DNA of 64,000 bases from Xestospongia muta (GCA_963693285.1 OY848917.1:13144192-13208191); one strand, 5' to 3'. Numbered from the stretch's first letter, positions 45,000 to 57,345 are shown. Notes: generated from the letters alone by a model not told the origin. Translations and numbers: made by a program.

Positions 45000-45939
45000 T
45001 TGTCTCTTCACCCTCTAAATATCTTCCAACAGGGTATTTTCGAGACACATATAATAATAAAAATAAAGGATAGTTTTAATTTAATCTCTGTAGGACCGAC
45101 ATAACATAGAAAGGGAAATCTAAGAATTTATCATAAAACTAACTTAAATACTTACATCAAATAGCACATTTTCACTGGATCACATAGCTCACGGCCATCA
45201 AGTCTGTTTGCTGTTGCACATATTTCGTGAGGCCTATTATCTAGATCATGCCCTAAAAGGAAGACAAACAGTGATTTACTAGGGTCCTCTTGACTTTCAA
45301 TTCAATGCTAGCTTCAATTTTCCTTAATTCATCTGTTGTTAACTCCGATATCCATTCTCAAAATTTAGGAGACTTGCTGTACCCAAAGTAAACACCTAAA
45401 CAGTTGGACTATAATTTATAAGATATTATTAAGCCTTGAATTGTACCTGGTCCTTCAGATGTTTCACCATAACCATTATTGGCTCTTTCCTCCGAATGTT
45501 TTTTACTGTTTGCCATAGTTAGGGGCGATCTGGTGGAGACTCCTGAGAATTCTGGAAGAGGGACTTGAGGCAAAACAGGTCCTGGAGTAGCAAGTTGTTC
45601 AAAACGTTTCTCTAGGTGATTCAATTGTTCTTTTATAGGCTGTATCCAATTCTTATATACCTAAAAATTAAATGCAACACTATCACGAACAGAAGTACAT
45701 GTACTGACACTTACATAGTTTAGCTCTGAAAATTTTGTGTGTTGCTACACAAGAAAGAAAAGTGTACACGTGTGTCGCATGCACGTGTTATTGTCAGTGT
45801 TAGTGAGAAGCCTACCGACAATCTTCTTGGTAAAGTTATTATAAGAGGCTGCTGCTCTCATAGTTCTCTTAACAGGATATTGGTTAGGTGATTCAGCCTG
45901 GAGGCCACCAGCACTACTGATTTCGTCTGCCATTGCCAT
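45000..45939 (-). CDS. BEN-like accessory gene, head to head with Tnp2-like gene
   Basis: From ATG 45939 (MAMADEISSAGGLQAESPNQ) the first exon continues to about 45800. A second exon (45660-45430) has WIQPIKEQLNHLEKRFEQL and a Pro/Ser-rich linker. A third (about 45370-45175) reads WISELTTDELRKIEASIE and RPHEICATANRLDGRELCDP, and the last near 45040-44950 reads KRWEGILKKLNGHIRYKR. The final two parts resemble a BEN DNA-binding domain, though weakly. Position suggests a DNA-binding partner of the transposase-like gene. Intron boundaries approximate. Confidence 0.4.
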
Positions 45940-46016
45940 AACAAGACATCATCTTAATTAATTTTTTCAGATCATTGCTAGTATCCTAGCAACCAATTAA
46001 TCAAACAGCTCAGAAA
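45940..46016. promoter_or_regulatory. 77-bp shared intergenic region, bidirectional promoter
   Basis: This lies between the ATG at 45939 (minus) and the ATG at 46017 (plus). It holds TTAATTAATTTTTT and CTAGCAACCAATTAATCA, including a CCAAT-like box. With so little space it must carry any promoter for both genes. Confidence 0.5.
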
Positions 46017-49000
46017 ATGGACTCTAGTGAATATGAGAGCGAATATGAGTGTTCCAACTTGTCGGAGGACTGTTGTGCTGTCTCACAACTCTCCACAACA
46101 GAATCTATCCAGCCATCATCAATGTCAGAGCTTTCATCAGACTCAGAGACCTAGGACCCTGACAACGTGACACTAAACCACATGAACCATGACTCTGATA
46201 ACAGACACCTTTTTGTACCGGACGTCGACAGTTATAACAGCGATGAGGAGTCAGACACAAGAGAACCTTTAGCTCAAAATTGTGATGTAGATTCAGACAT
46301 TCACGATGTCGATTTTGATGAATCTGGCTTTTGTGAATCTCACTGCTTTGAGGTACTTTATGATAGATCACATGTTTTTCAGATCGAAGCAATGCTGCTC
46401 ATTTTTCAATTTGCCCTCAAGTAGGTAGTATTATCTATAAAGTTATATTTAAGTGCAATAGCACGACATGTATGTATATCATGTGTCCAAGAATGAATGC
46501 AGACAATCATGGCAGTCAATGGATACTTTTACATTAGTTACCCCTTTTGCTTATGTAGGTACAGTGTTACCGACACTGCTTTGGACAACCTTTTGAAGAT
46601 GGTTTATATGCTATTGCCTCAGCCTAATAAGTGTTTAAAATCATTATATAAACTGAAGAAAATGATAAAAAATTTGATTCCTCATCTTTACACAAATCGC
46701 CATAAGTATTGCTCATTTTGTAATATGCCAGTGGAAGATTCTCATCAGTCTTGTCATGGTGATAAGTATGTTACTCATTTCATTACAACTGACCTGTAGG
46801 AACAACTAAAGGAAAAATTTAAAGGTTTGTTAGGAAAGTAATATCTGTGTGTGGTGTTGAGGAAATAATTATGCATTTGTCATTAATCTAGACAAAGAAC
46901 TCTGGTATATGCTAAACAAAAGGCCCACACCAATACCTAGTGTTCTGTGTGATGTTTACGATGGTATGGGATATTCTGTACATTGTCAGCCAGGTGGCTT
47001 CTTATGCCCACAGACACATCCAGCCAATATATCCTTTACCTTTAATACTGATGGTGTTTCTTTGTTCCATTCTTCACAAACTGGTATATGGCCTCTCTAT
47101 TTAGCTATCAATGAGCTACCACCAGCTGAACGGTACATTTGTTATAAGTCTAAAGTCAGTCAATCTTTGTATGTTTTGCAGATTTTCTATAAAGCATGTG
47201 CTATTATGTGGCCTCTGGTATTTGAAGGAAAAACCCAATATGCATACCTATCTCAGACCATTGATTAATGCCATTAATAAAATTTACCATAAAGGTACTT
47301 CACAATCCTAAGTATACATGATTTACTATACTATTATGTGCATGTATAGGAGTAGTTGTTTCCACACCAGATGGCATATACTGTTGTTGAGGGATGGTAC
47401 TGATATGTACTGTTGATTTGCCTGCTAAGGCCCTTGTGTGCAACATGAAAGGATTTAATGAGGAATATTCATGTAGTACTTGTCTGGATAAAGGTGATAA
47501 TACCAGTAGTCTGAGTCATCTGCATTGCTATTGCCCATTTAATCACCACTATGAAATTAGATCAACAGATGATGTGCTGTTTTTACTAAGGCGTCTGAAA
47601 CAGGACAGCCAGTAAATCCTAAACCCTATAACTAAACCTGTTCTATTTACTATTAATAGGAGATGGGATACAAAGGGTTCCCTATTCTTGCTCTTCATCG
47701 ACCCTTTCACCTTGTAGATGGTGTAGTTGTTGACTACCTTCACTGTGTATTGCTAGGTGTGGTTAAAATGCTAATGGAATTTTGGTTTAATGCAACTAAT
47801 CTCAACAAACCCTATTTCATCGGTAAAAAGGTATGTAAGCATGGATTTTGCTAAAAGAACAGTCTTAAAATTTTGTATTTGCATGTAGGTCAAAATGTGT
47901 GATGAACAACTTCTGAATATAAATGTTCCAGACATCATAAAAAGGAAACCAAGAACTATTAATGACTGTGGTCATTGGAAAGGTGTGTTTGTAGGCATGG
48001 GGTTGTAAACATTCAAAGTAACACTTTCCTGTTTTAGGGAATGAATTCCAAGCATGGCTACTCTGGTACTCATTGCCAGTTTTTAAAGGAATTTTGCCTG
48101 AACCATACTTCCAACATTATGTTTGTCTTGTAGTAGCCACTGGACTATTATTAGAAGCAAAAGTGAGAAGAGAGAGTCTTCACAGAGCTGACATTTTCCT
48201 AAGGAGTTTTGTAGCAAGATGACAGATCTATATGGTCAGTAAACAACTATTCAAGCAACTGCAATTAACAGTGTATATGCACAATATTAATTATATAGGA
48301 AGTTCATCAAATGGGATGAATGTGCATCTGTTGCAACATTTAACATACCATGTAAAAAATTGGGTCTTTTATGGTCCTTTTCTTGCTTTTTGTTTGAATC
48401 GTTGAATGGATGAACTTAAAAAATACTATCATGGATCCAGGAATATGAATGATCAGGTATTATAGATAAAAACAAGATATCCATGTTACACACACATATG
48501 CACACACTCTCTCTGCACACCTGTTTTATCTCTGGATGGTAAGTATACTGTATATTGTAGTCTTATTTTAGTTTTGAATATTTATGCAGTCCTTCCATAA
48601 GAAAAAAACTCTTTTGTTTTTTATGCATGTAATTGATGTTCACCTTCATGATGGTCCAGAGTTTGCCCAGGCTGATACAGGACATCAAATGTATTAAATT
48701 GTTTGAAAAGAGGAAGTAAGCTGTTTTATGTTTATGAAAGTGATATAGTATACTATAGTAACATTAAATGCTTTCATTATTACTGTCTTATATTGAAACT
48801 TCAGTTTGATGTATACTATATGTAATTGTCATAACATTGCTATAATTATTTGCATTTTACTAAGTCCAGAAGAAATAATGTGTTTCAACAACTTGAGTAT
48901 TTTCTAGTAAGCAACCCAAGACAATTAGTGAGTGAGATTATAAACACTGATCTAAACATGATCTACCTCATCATTGTTAGATTGACTCTCATGTTTAGTA

Positions 49001-49605
49001 TAGCCACTTTGTCTACCCAAGGAAAGATTTGTCCTTTGTTACTTGACATATGTATTAGAGGATACTTAAGACATGGGTAATGTTCATGCCATTGTACTTA
49101 CTACCACAGGCTGAAGTCATGTATAGGTGATTACAATATAATTTATAAAATTTCTAGCTTTTTAATAAAATCTTAACCTTTCTATGCAAATTGACAGCCT
49201 GATTCTAGCTTTTTGACTCTATAATAGATTTGCCATATAACTAAATGAGGCAGTATTACATGTGTATTCATGTATGTATATGTTCATTACGGAGGCTTTC
49301 AAACTAAGCAATACTCTCAAGATATGTGGCGTGTGGGTAATGGTCATCCTTATCGAGATTTTGAAGACCTTCATATTGATCTGGGTTTTACACCTGTCAC
49401 TGTGGTCAAGTTTTATAGACTTCAAATCGGAAGGTCCATATACTATTCAAGTGAATACAAACGTACCACAAAGACAAACAATTTCACTGTGATGTACAAA
49501 CATCCTGGTGTAACAGAATTAAAGTTGGCAACAATCAACTTCTTCCTGGAGGTAGAAGATCCATCATCTCACGAATGCAAAGTTTTTGCTGTCATACAAA
49601 TTTGA
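46017..49605 (+). pseudogene. Tnp2/Transposase_21-like gene, degraded
   Basis: An acidic N-terminal exon starts at ATG 46017 and has an in-frame TAG at 46152-46154 before continuing to about 46424. Later exons read LYKLKKMIKNLIPHLYT with a CSFCNM finger (46700), ELWYMLNKRPTPIPSVLCDV, the core FTFNTDGVSLFHSSQTGIWP and INELPPAERY (47040-47130), DLPAKALVCNMKGFN with CSTCLDKG (47410), FHLVDGVVVDYLHCVLLGVV (47710), RKPRTINDCGHWKGNEFQAW, LPVFKGILPEPYFQHYVC, and a C-terminal YSSEYKRTTKTNNFTVMY (49445). This is the order of the CACTA-related Transposase_21/Tnp2-like family. Frameshift near 48400. Confidence 0.65.
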
Positions 49606-50205
49606 ACACAGAAACATTTCTTGTAAATGGAGAACTAATTCCTCATATGTGGGAAATAGTTATTGCGATAGGCGCGAACTCGCAATACTAACACTAACGC
49701 ATTGGTGACTGTTCTGTATCTACGCATCAAACCACATTAAAAGAAGGCGCTCACGCGTGATTATCGTTAATATAAATATACTTGAAATTGCTACACGTTT
49801 AGTTAAAATTCTGGATATCATATTTACATCATATAATCATATCTAGATTTGATTCAATAAGTATAGTATAATAGTTATTCAATCATGGTGTATATATATA
49901 CACAATTATTATACAATTTTTTAAAAGTATATTATTATAAATCAAATTATTCATCACATTATGACAATTTAGCCAAGAACTTGTTGGTGATTAGACAGAG
50001 AGGTTACAGTGGTCAAAGATTTTAACAACAACGTCACAGCCTGTCCCAGAGCTGCAACTTTGAATTAATATACATTTTTAAAAAATCCATTCAACTGGTA
50101 TACAACTTATTTCCATTGACAATACACTCCACATTACGAAGCTAACGGGATTGTTGCAATGTGACGCGTAGCAACGCATACACTTTTACACGGGCTCTTG
50201 CCAAC
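49606..50205. other. No recognisable gene
   Basis: AT-rich with isolated CG-rich words (AGGCGCGAACTCGC near 49670, GACGCGTAGCAACGC near 50162). No frame or repeat structure resolved. Confidence 0.4.
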
Positions 50206-50211
50206 ACCTCT

Positions 50212-51015
50212 TCAACATAGTAAAACAAGTTTTATCTTTGAGTGAGGTGGTAAACAGAATAAAATCACGCTTTCATCAGCTGCCTTATCAATGACACTGG
50301 GAGTGTAGTAAGAAGAATAGCCATTAAGGAGGAGTAACAGAGGGCATGCAGGTGGAGCATAAGCAAAGAAATGGTGACGAAACCATAAATCAAACAATTC
50401 TGCATCCATCCACCCACTGCTTGATAGGCCATACCTAGATCCAGAAACTTCACCCTCTGTCATTTCTGGCTTTAAATACTTTCTGTCATAGATAATAAAT
50501 GGAGGGATAACATAACCTCCACCACTACAACAGACCAAAACAGTAATTTGAGTTTTATTTTGTCTCCACTGTATGGGTGTTTCTGTCCTTTCTTGCTTCT
50601 ACTACTTTGGGAGCTGTTCGGTCAAGTGGAAAACCTGACTCATCACAGTTAAATATTTGGTATTGTTTTTCCAGCAAATCATTCTCTACAAAGTTTCTTC
50701 CAAAAGATCAAAGTACTTATTGATGACCTCAGAAGTGTTACCATATGATACTGTGCCATGGTAACCTTTCCTTGTAAGAATGGTTTGGACCAGAGTAAGA
50801 ACATCTTTTTTCATATTTTTTCGATTTAGGATATCCAACTGACGCACAATAGATAAGAAATGATACAAGCTTTTCCTCCTCTCCTACAAGGACCACTATG
50901 GGATCCAAACAACACTTTCCCGATTAAACGATCATGCAAGGTACTTTTAGGTACACCTAAAACGTCTGAACCTTGCCTTCACGTCATACAATCGGTCTTC
51001 AGATAGATGAAGCTG
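50212..51015 (-). pseudogene. pogo/jerky-type DDE transposase, copy 2
   Basis: Collinear on the minus strand: psq helix (SDVLGVPKSTLHD, 51010-50910), KNMKKDVLTLVQTILTRKG, VINKYFDLLEETL, then VIPPFIIYDRKYLKPEM, SSGWMDAELFDLWFRHHFFA, CPLLLLLNGYSSYYTP and ESVILFCLPP. In the second catalytic block, copy 1 has LLLLDGYSS while this copy has LLLLNGYSS, so the catalytic Asp has become Asn. Frameshifts between blocks. It lies just upstream of the kinesin, in opposite orientation. Confidence 0.8.
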
Positions 51016-51381
51016 TCAATTTTCATGGAGGTTGTCACTATTACAAAAAGCTGGGCCTGTTTTGCTTACTTGTGTTAGAAGAAATTTTATAATTTTTGGC
51101 CACAAAATAGTGTAATAATAGTAGCTTCTCTTGCTACTATGCTTGATACACAAATGTCTTCGTAAAACAGTAACAACATGCCTGTACGACGATTGGTAAA
51201 TTCTTCTGAAAATAGGCATTTCCGAATATTCTCACTTTTCGTACTTGTACTGGCAATATCCCGAGCGAGAGCAGCCCAAAATAGCGGTAATAAACAAGAA
51301 CATTATCAGTTACAATATCATGGTAAAATCAATGTTTAGAAAGAACTAGTAGAGACAGGTCAGGCTGGGAAAGCTTGAACA

Positions 51382-54300
51382 GAAAAAGACAATTAAAATG
51401 TCTAGAAAACTGAAACTGCATCATTGCAAGTATTTTGCTATATTGAAACTTTCTAAGAATCAAGACGACCACTATGTATTAATTGCTCTTGATTGGTCAG
51501 TCATATTGTAGGACAAAATGACAATATGTGATCATAGATTGCCTCAATGTGGCATAAAGTGTATTGTAGTGATGTAGTTAGATATTTACAGGGGAATTTG
51601 AAAAGGATGATATAGAGAGACAGCATTCATCCTTAACAAAGCCATTGACATATTTATTTTTAGATCATGTCTTTGACAAAGATGTTGACAACAAAACCAT
51701 TTTCATGAAGCTAGCTCTCCCTATTGTGGAAGATGTGTTAAAGGCAATTAACGGTAAGACCCTTTACTATAATACAAAATGCTATTAGCTTTCTTTTTAG
51801 GTACTATATTTGCATATGGCCAACCTAGTAGTGGTAAAAGTCATACCATGATGGGGACCAATGAACTAGGAATCATTCCTTTATGTATACTTAAGTTGTA
51901 TGAGTTTATTGAAATGGTACGGAAATAGAAACCAATTATTGATTTATTTCTCTCCATTTCTTAGCAAAGTGATCGGTTATATTTGATTCGTTTATCTTGT
52001 ATGGAAATACACAATGAGGTAGAGTGAGTATATTTTGTATGATAAAAGTCTACTTGTCTCTGTTTGTAAACTCTTATATATCTTCAAGACACATCGAAGA
52101 AAGACTTAAAAATTAGAGAAATGGATGATGTAAGCCTTACATGTTTCATTGATATATGTGCTAATCTATATTAGAATGTGTTTGTACAAAACTTAACAGA
52201 AACAGCTTGTACTACTATTGATGAGGTTCTAGAGCTGCTAATTGCAGCTAAAGGTATGTGACATATGTATAACTCAACGATAATATGTTCTTCGTTAATG
52301 TGATATGGGTATATCTTTTACAATGATAACTTGATAACAATATATTCAGTGGTGTTTATGATTTTCTGCAGATAACAGGACTATTAGAGAAACTTCTATG
52401 AATCTTCGAAGTAGTCGATCTCATACCATAATTACAGTTACTGTTGAAAGTCGTGAGACTGGAGATGAGTCTTTAATTTGAGTGTCACATTTTGTAAGTA
52501 CAGTAAACTCCCAACTCTTACATTCTACTTGTACATAGCATCTTGTTGATTTAGCTGGCAGTGAACGTGCCTCTATGGGTGTGCCTGGTCAGAAGTGTTT
52601 TGAAGAAGGAAAGTCAATAAATCAGAGTCTTTTAACTTTAGGCATTGTGATTTCAAAATTGTCAACAGGAGAATGGTACTAAAACTGTTATTCATTACAC
52701 ATTGATTTAATATATCTATTTTAGTCATATTCCATATTGTGAGTCAATGCTCACACGTTTTTGTAGTCTTCTCTTGGTGGTAATTTTAAGACTGCTATAA
52801 TATGTATCATCTCTCCAAGATCCCTTGAAGAAACAAAATCAACTCTAAACGTAATTTATCAGGTGGAAATTCTTATGTACATGTATATTTGTTGATAGTT
52901 TGCACAAAGAGCAAAGACTATTAAAAACAAGCCCATAGTTAATGAAGTATGCACACGATCTTAACACTTAACTTAAGATTTACAAATTAATTGGTTTTGT
53001 AGGTCTTTCTAAGTAAAGAAGCTATGCTTAAAAAAATAAAATTGCTGGAAAAAGAGAATGATTTACTGAAGAAAGAGCTAGAAGAACAGAAATCTTCTAG
53101 ATCACCTCCAGCATCTATTGCAAATTCCAAATTCCTTTTTATATGTCTTCTATGTACTTTGTGTCAGGTTGGTCCTTCAATTCTATCATTGAGAACCCCC
53201 CGATTTGATTTATGTGAAGAGACATTTTTGAACAGTCCATTATATAAAAGAGACTCTGAAGGATTTAAAACTTTTATAAGAAGTTCTAGACAAGATAGAC
53301 ATCGTACAATGATAGTCCATGAAAAGACATTCCTTAATAAATGCAACACCAGTTTTAATTCTGTATCCACCACTCCTAACTCATCAATTATTTACGATGT
53401 TAGTGTAAGAGTGTTACTCTGTTATTTCATTTGTTTGTTCTATTCTTTAGAGACCTGTTGAGACAGATGCTTACCACAAACTGCAGGATGTCCCTTCATG
53501 GATGTGGACCAATCATTTAAGAGTGACCATTGTTGTGAATTGACAACTGCTACACAAGAACTTGAACAGGTACGCAATAAGGAACAAATGATATATCCTT
53601 AATATTGAATTGTTAATTAGTTTGTACATGAGCATATGAAATAATTACCATACATTTGTAAAAGATTATTTTATCTCTATCCATTTTGTAGATGCTATTT
53701 AATAAAGATGAATTAGAGATTAAAGTATCTGCTCTAAATGACGAAATTGCTGTCTTAAAGTCTTCATTGGCTGTAAGCAAACAGACTACGTGTATTTTAT
53801 ATAGTTCACACTATTTTAGGCTGCAGTGGAACAGTACATACTGTCGGTAGATATTCATAAAAATGAAATGTCTGTAAGTAAACAGACTACATGTATTTTA
53901 GTTAAGTTTTGGACTAGTGTTGTAAAAGTAATGGATTTGTATTTTAGTTGTTGTTATTGTTATTGTAAACCATTTGTAATAATTATTGTTTTAGTTATTA
54001 ATTGTTCACAAAAACTCCAAGAATTTTAGTTTTAGTTATAGTAAAAGATTTTTAGTTATTGTTATTATAAATCAATAAACCAAAGAAGATAATAAATTTA
54101 CTATATGCTAAATAATATGCAAGTAATCCTTGTTATTTTTGATTAATATTTCTCTTTCAAAGTTATTGCCACTTAGCTAATTTCTTTTTTCCAATACATG
54201 CATTTCTAGCAATTGAAAAAGTCCTAGTGTAAGCCATTCCACTCTAGCTCTTCATTCACTAGGCAGACACTCTCTTTGCTTTCCAAAAGCCTCAAGTAGG

Positions 54301-54665
54301 ACAGTCAGACAGCCTCTCTCACAACTTTCTTTTGACCATTCAGCTTGATCATTGTGTTAATTGATTGTTTTTTTAGTTTGTGTTTAACTGTTTACATATT
54401 TGAATGGTTAACTGATCTGATTGTGTGAAATGGCTAAAATTCACAATTACATTTGTGTAATTTTAGTTTTTGTTATTAATTGTAAACCAATGGCTGTTTA
54501 ATTTTCGTTATAGTTTGTTATTGTTAAACAATTACAACACTAGTTTGGACTGTATGTTATGTAGTCATGAGATTGTGGAATATGTTTCATCTATTTGTAG
54601 CAAATTCAACACGGTTCAGATAAAATTTGCATCACATTACAAGTTATGGTATGTCCTATCAATAT

Positions 54666-54726
<61 letters not shown>

Positions 54727-55290
54727 TTATCTCTTCTCTTCAGATCAATGATTTTCGGAGATTATTTAAGTAAGTTGACTTAGACTAAAACATGAAGGAA
54801 CTGCACCTTCTCAAGGTTAATATAATATAGATAGATATAGTTTAAATAACCCTTCCCTGTTAAACAAGGCAAAATTGTATATGTTGTACTTATATAGGTT
54901 CAGATTCTGGTCTTCAATCTGAAATTGATGAGTCGGTATCTATGAACACAATGTTAAAACCGGAGTATAATCTAGTAACTGATAAAGTCAGGTACAAAAA
55001 TTAGTTTTTGTATGTACTATATTAACAAGATATTGTGTTCAGAAATGATCGTGGTCAATATCGTCAGAAACGTATTGTTTCTAGGGCTAAATATAAAGTG
55101 CAATAGAGAATTGTGAAACCTCAAAGTCCCAAACTAGGAAACGCTCGGTAATAAATTAGTCTTTGTAAACTAACACATCCATATTATGCTGTACTTATCA
55201 ATAAAATTATTATTATTATGTATTACCTCCATCTAGATTGAAGCAGGTGGAACCCCTAAGAGACAAAAAGTTTCTGATAAAATCAATATG
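51382..55290 (+). CDS. CENP-E-like kinesin (kinesin-7), possibly a pseudogene
   Basis: Motor-domain exons follow normal order: DHVFDKDVDNKTIF (51665), INGTIFAYGQPSSGKSHTM (P-loop, GQTxSGKT variant, 51800), RLYLIRLSCMEIHNEVE (51970), VFVQNLTETACTTIDEVLEL (52180), MNLRSSRSHTIITV (switch I, 52400), LVDLAGSER (switch II, 52546), CESMLTRF and [14 protein letters not shown] (52740-52850), FAQRAKTIKNK (52900), then a coiled coil KKIKLLEKENDLLKKELEEQ (53030) and further stalk exons (LEIKVSALNDEIAVLKSSLA, 53715) to about 55290. Such motors bind kinetochores and carry chromosomes on microtubules. The first motor strand is not found, an in-frame TGA lies before VSH (52480), and a base is missing after LTRF. 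These argue for decay. Confidence 0.7.
54667..54720. repeat. (GT)n(AT)n compound microsatellite
   Basis: About six GT units followed by about twenty-one AT units inside an intron of the kinesin stalk region. Confidence 0.95.
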
Positions 55291-55359
55291 GTGAGTATAC
55301 GTTGAGGTTACATGATTGTATTAACTGTTTTGTAATTTTAATGTTTACATGTAGTTTAA

Positions 55360-56357
55360 TACTGAACAATCTCAAGAGACTGACCATGATGTTCATGAGA
55401 GCAATCTTGCTCTCCTCCAACAGCAAAACAGGATCAGGAAGTGTCAGACATAAAGTCTTTGATGCAACCTTTTCCATTCGAAAAAAATGGATAATTGAAG
55501 ACATCCCACCTGTTTATCAAATCCTTGATTTGTTTCCATCACTAAAAAAAGTGAAATATGTGGGTAATGAAAACTATTATGTACATTTATTCATTATCAT
55601 TATTATTTAGTTGATGTGTGAATTAAAGTGGATAGTGGAACAAGATGACTCATTAGAGGCTTTCCCGACAATGTTCAAGGATGGAAAAGCTAACTTCATA
55701 CAGTTACAATCTAAGATCAGAAGATATGCCAAGCTGGAAAGTGAGACGTCTAGCTCTTTAGTAGCATTACTTGAGAAACAGAGTAATGAGTTGTCCTTTT
55801 GTCTTGGTGAGTTGATGATTGGTACATATTCCAAAAAATTTGTAAATATTTTTTTGTTATTTAATAATCAGATGTTGTTGATGATCTAGAATCCACCAAT
55901 GAAGCCATCGACACTAGCAATCTTGAAAAGATGCATGCCTTTCAGCAGTTGGATCATCTTCTTCTACCAAAGTTGCTTACAAACACATCTGTTATTAACG
56001 TTTTAACTGTGAGTATCAAGTATCAAGTTACTTAATTTTTTTAATTACACCAATTTCTTTGATATATTTTTTGTATAGGATCCATTTGATGACTTAGAGG
56101 AGCTGACTAAAAAAGACAAACGAAACTATCCATATATTACTGTGGTCAACAACAGTGGTAAAATGCAGTTCTTCCTCATTGTTGAGCGCATTGTCTACTC
56201 AAAAACATCTGACTTTTTTAAAGCTTTGTGGGGACTAATTGGGACATATTTTACCCTTAATATTCAATACCCAAAACCACTTACCAACATCCTTGTTTTT
56301 ACGCAACATTTGCTGTTGGGAGTTAAAACAAAGGCCAGAAAATCCCTCCTCTTGTAA
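55360..56357 (+). CDS. SAMD3-like family gene, C-terminal exons
   Basis: Exons: 55400-55565 (ATFSIRKKWIIEDIPPVYQI, LDLFPSLKK), 55612-55806 (CELKWIVEQDDSL, FIQLQSKIRRYAKLESE), 55871-56010 (LQQLDHLLLPKLL-like segment) and 56080-56357 (DDLEELTKKDKRNYPYITVV, SGKMQFFLIVERIV, LIGTYFTLNIQYPKPLTNIL). The last exon matches the conserved end of the SAMD3-like family, the same family as 25300-26740 but a different subgroup. Function unknown. It follows the kinesin stalk on the same strand, so a fusion transcript is possible. Ends at a TAA near 56355. Confidence 0.55.
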
Positions 56358-56519
56358 ACCGAGTGTACAGTGCTGTGATGAAGACTACGTCTGAATGAAT
56401 TGTCATTATAAATATATATATATAATTATACATCTAGAGTATCTCACATTTGTTGATTTTTAAGGATAAAAGAGATTTGTTGAACAACTATTATTTTGAT
56501 CTACATACAATGTAGAATT

Positions 56520-56637
56520 GTAGCAGCTACAACCTTGGGTTGTTACTCTGTAACAACTTTTGGGTTGTCCTATTTAAACCAGTGGGCGAGCAACCTTAGG
56601 GTTGTTATGACAACAACCTATTTTTTACAGTGTAGAC
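56520..56637. repeat. Cluster of short GGTTGT/ACAACC palindromes
   Basis: Four quasi-palindromes occur in about 110 bp: ACAACCTTGGGTTGT, ACAACTTTTGGGTTGT, GCAACCTTAGGGTTGT and GTTGTTATGACAACAACC. Flanking words TACAATGTAG and TACAGTGTAG suggest a small MITE or hairpin array. Confidence 0.6.
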
Positions 56638-56754
56638 TCATCTTGCTACAAATGATGTACGGGATTAGTTTGGATTTCTTTCAAACAAGAGCAGGCTAAA
56701 GATGACTTTTTGAAATGGCCTACAATTTTACAACAAATTGTTAAAATTTCACCC

Positions 56755-57000
56755 ATAGCCTTTTGAGAACACCATCATGTGTTCAGTAACGCGTTGTGAT
56801 AGATTTCTGCCAGTCTGTCCGATATAACTTGCTGCGCAATCTTGACATGAAATCTGGTAAACTACACCAGACTTCATTGTGGTGGGTATAGTGTCTTTAG
56901 GCCTGGATAGAATTTTTCTTAAGGTGTTTTGTAGTCTAAAGGTGATCTCAATGCCAAGAGGGGTTAGAATCCTTTTTATAGATTCGGATTGACCTTGTAA
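56755..57000 (-). pseudogene. GIY-YIG retroelement fragment (Penelope-like)
   Basis: The minus strand reads IKRILTPLGIEITFRLQNTL, RKILSRPKD, SGVVYQISCQDCAASYIGQT and GRNLSQRVTEH. The pattern GVVY.I.C..C...YIG.TGR.L..R..EH is the GIY-YIG endonuclease found at the end of Penelope-type reverse transcriptases. The RT itself is absent. It directly adjoins the Tudor segment. Confidence 0.75.
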
Positions 57001-57345
57001 GTGTCATGTTAACAAAATGTTTTCCATTTGGTTTACATCGGAAAACTTTCAATGTACACACAGCACCTACTACTTCAGCTTCTAATGCTTGAAAAGCACC
57101 AGGAGAAGGTTTGTAACTTTCTACACTTTCCAGCTGACAACGAACAGCTTGAGAAGGATATGCTAGCACTGATGACGGAAAAGGACATATTTTAGGAGGG
57201 AGACAAATTTTCTTGGTTCCCAAAGTTGATGTAAAATACTTCGACAAGATTCTCTAAGATGTCTAAGATCTTAGCATGATACCAACAGTTGTCACCAGTG
57301 AATTGACTCAGAACATACAAACCTCTTTGTAAGTCAGATTTACAA
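57000..57345 (-). pseudogene. Tudor-domain fragment
   Basis: From 57345 down: RGLYVLSQFTGDNCWYHAKI, ENLVEVFYINFGNQ, a one-base shift, then PFPSSVLAYPSQAVRCQLES and NGKHFVNMTL. This is an extended Tudor domain; the V.VFYIDYGN-type strand and the PSQAVRC stretch are diagnostic. Such domains bind dimethyl-arginine in germ-granule proteins of the piRNA pathway. Only one domain, with a frameshift, sits between a retroelement piece and the Ig gene, so it is probably a stranded fragment of a TDRD-like gene. Confidence 0.65.
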
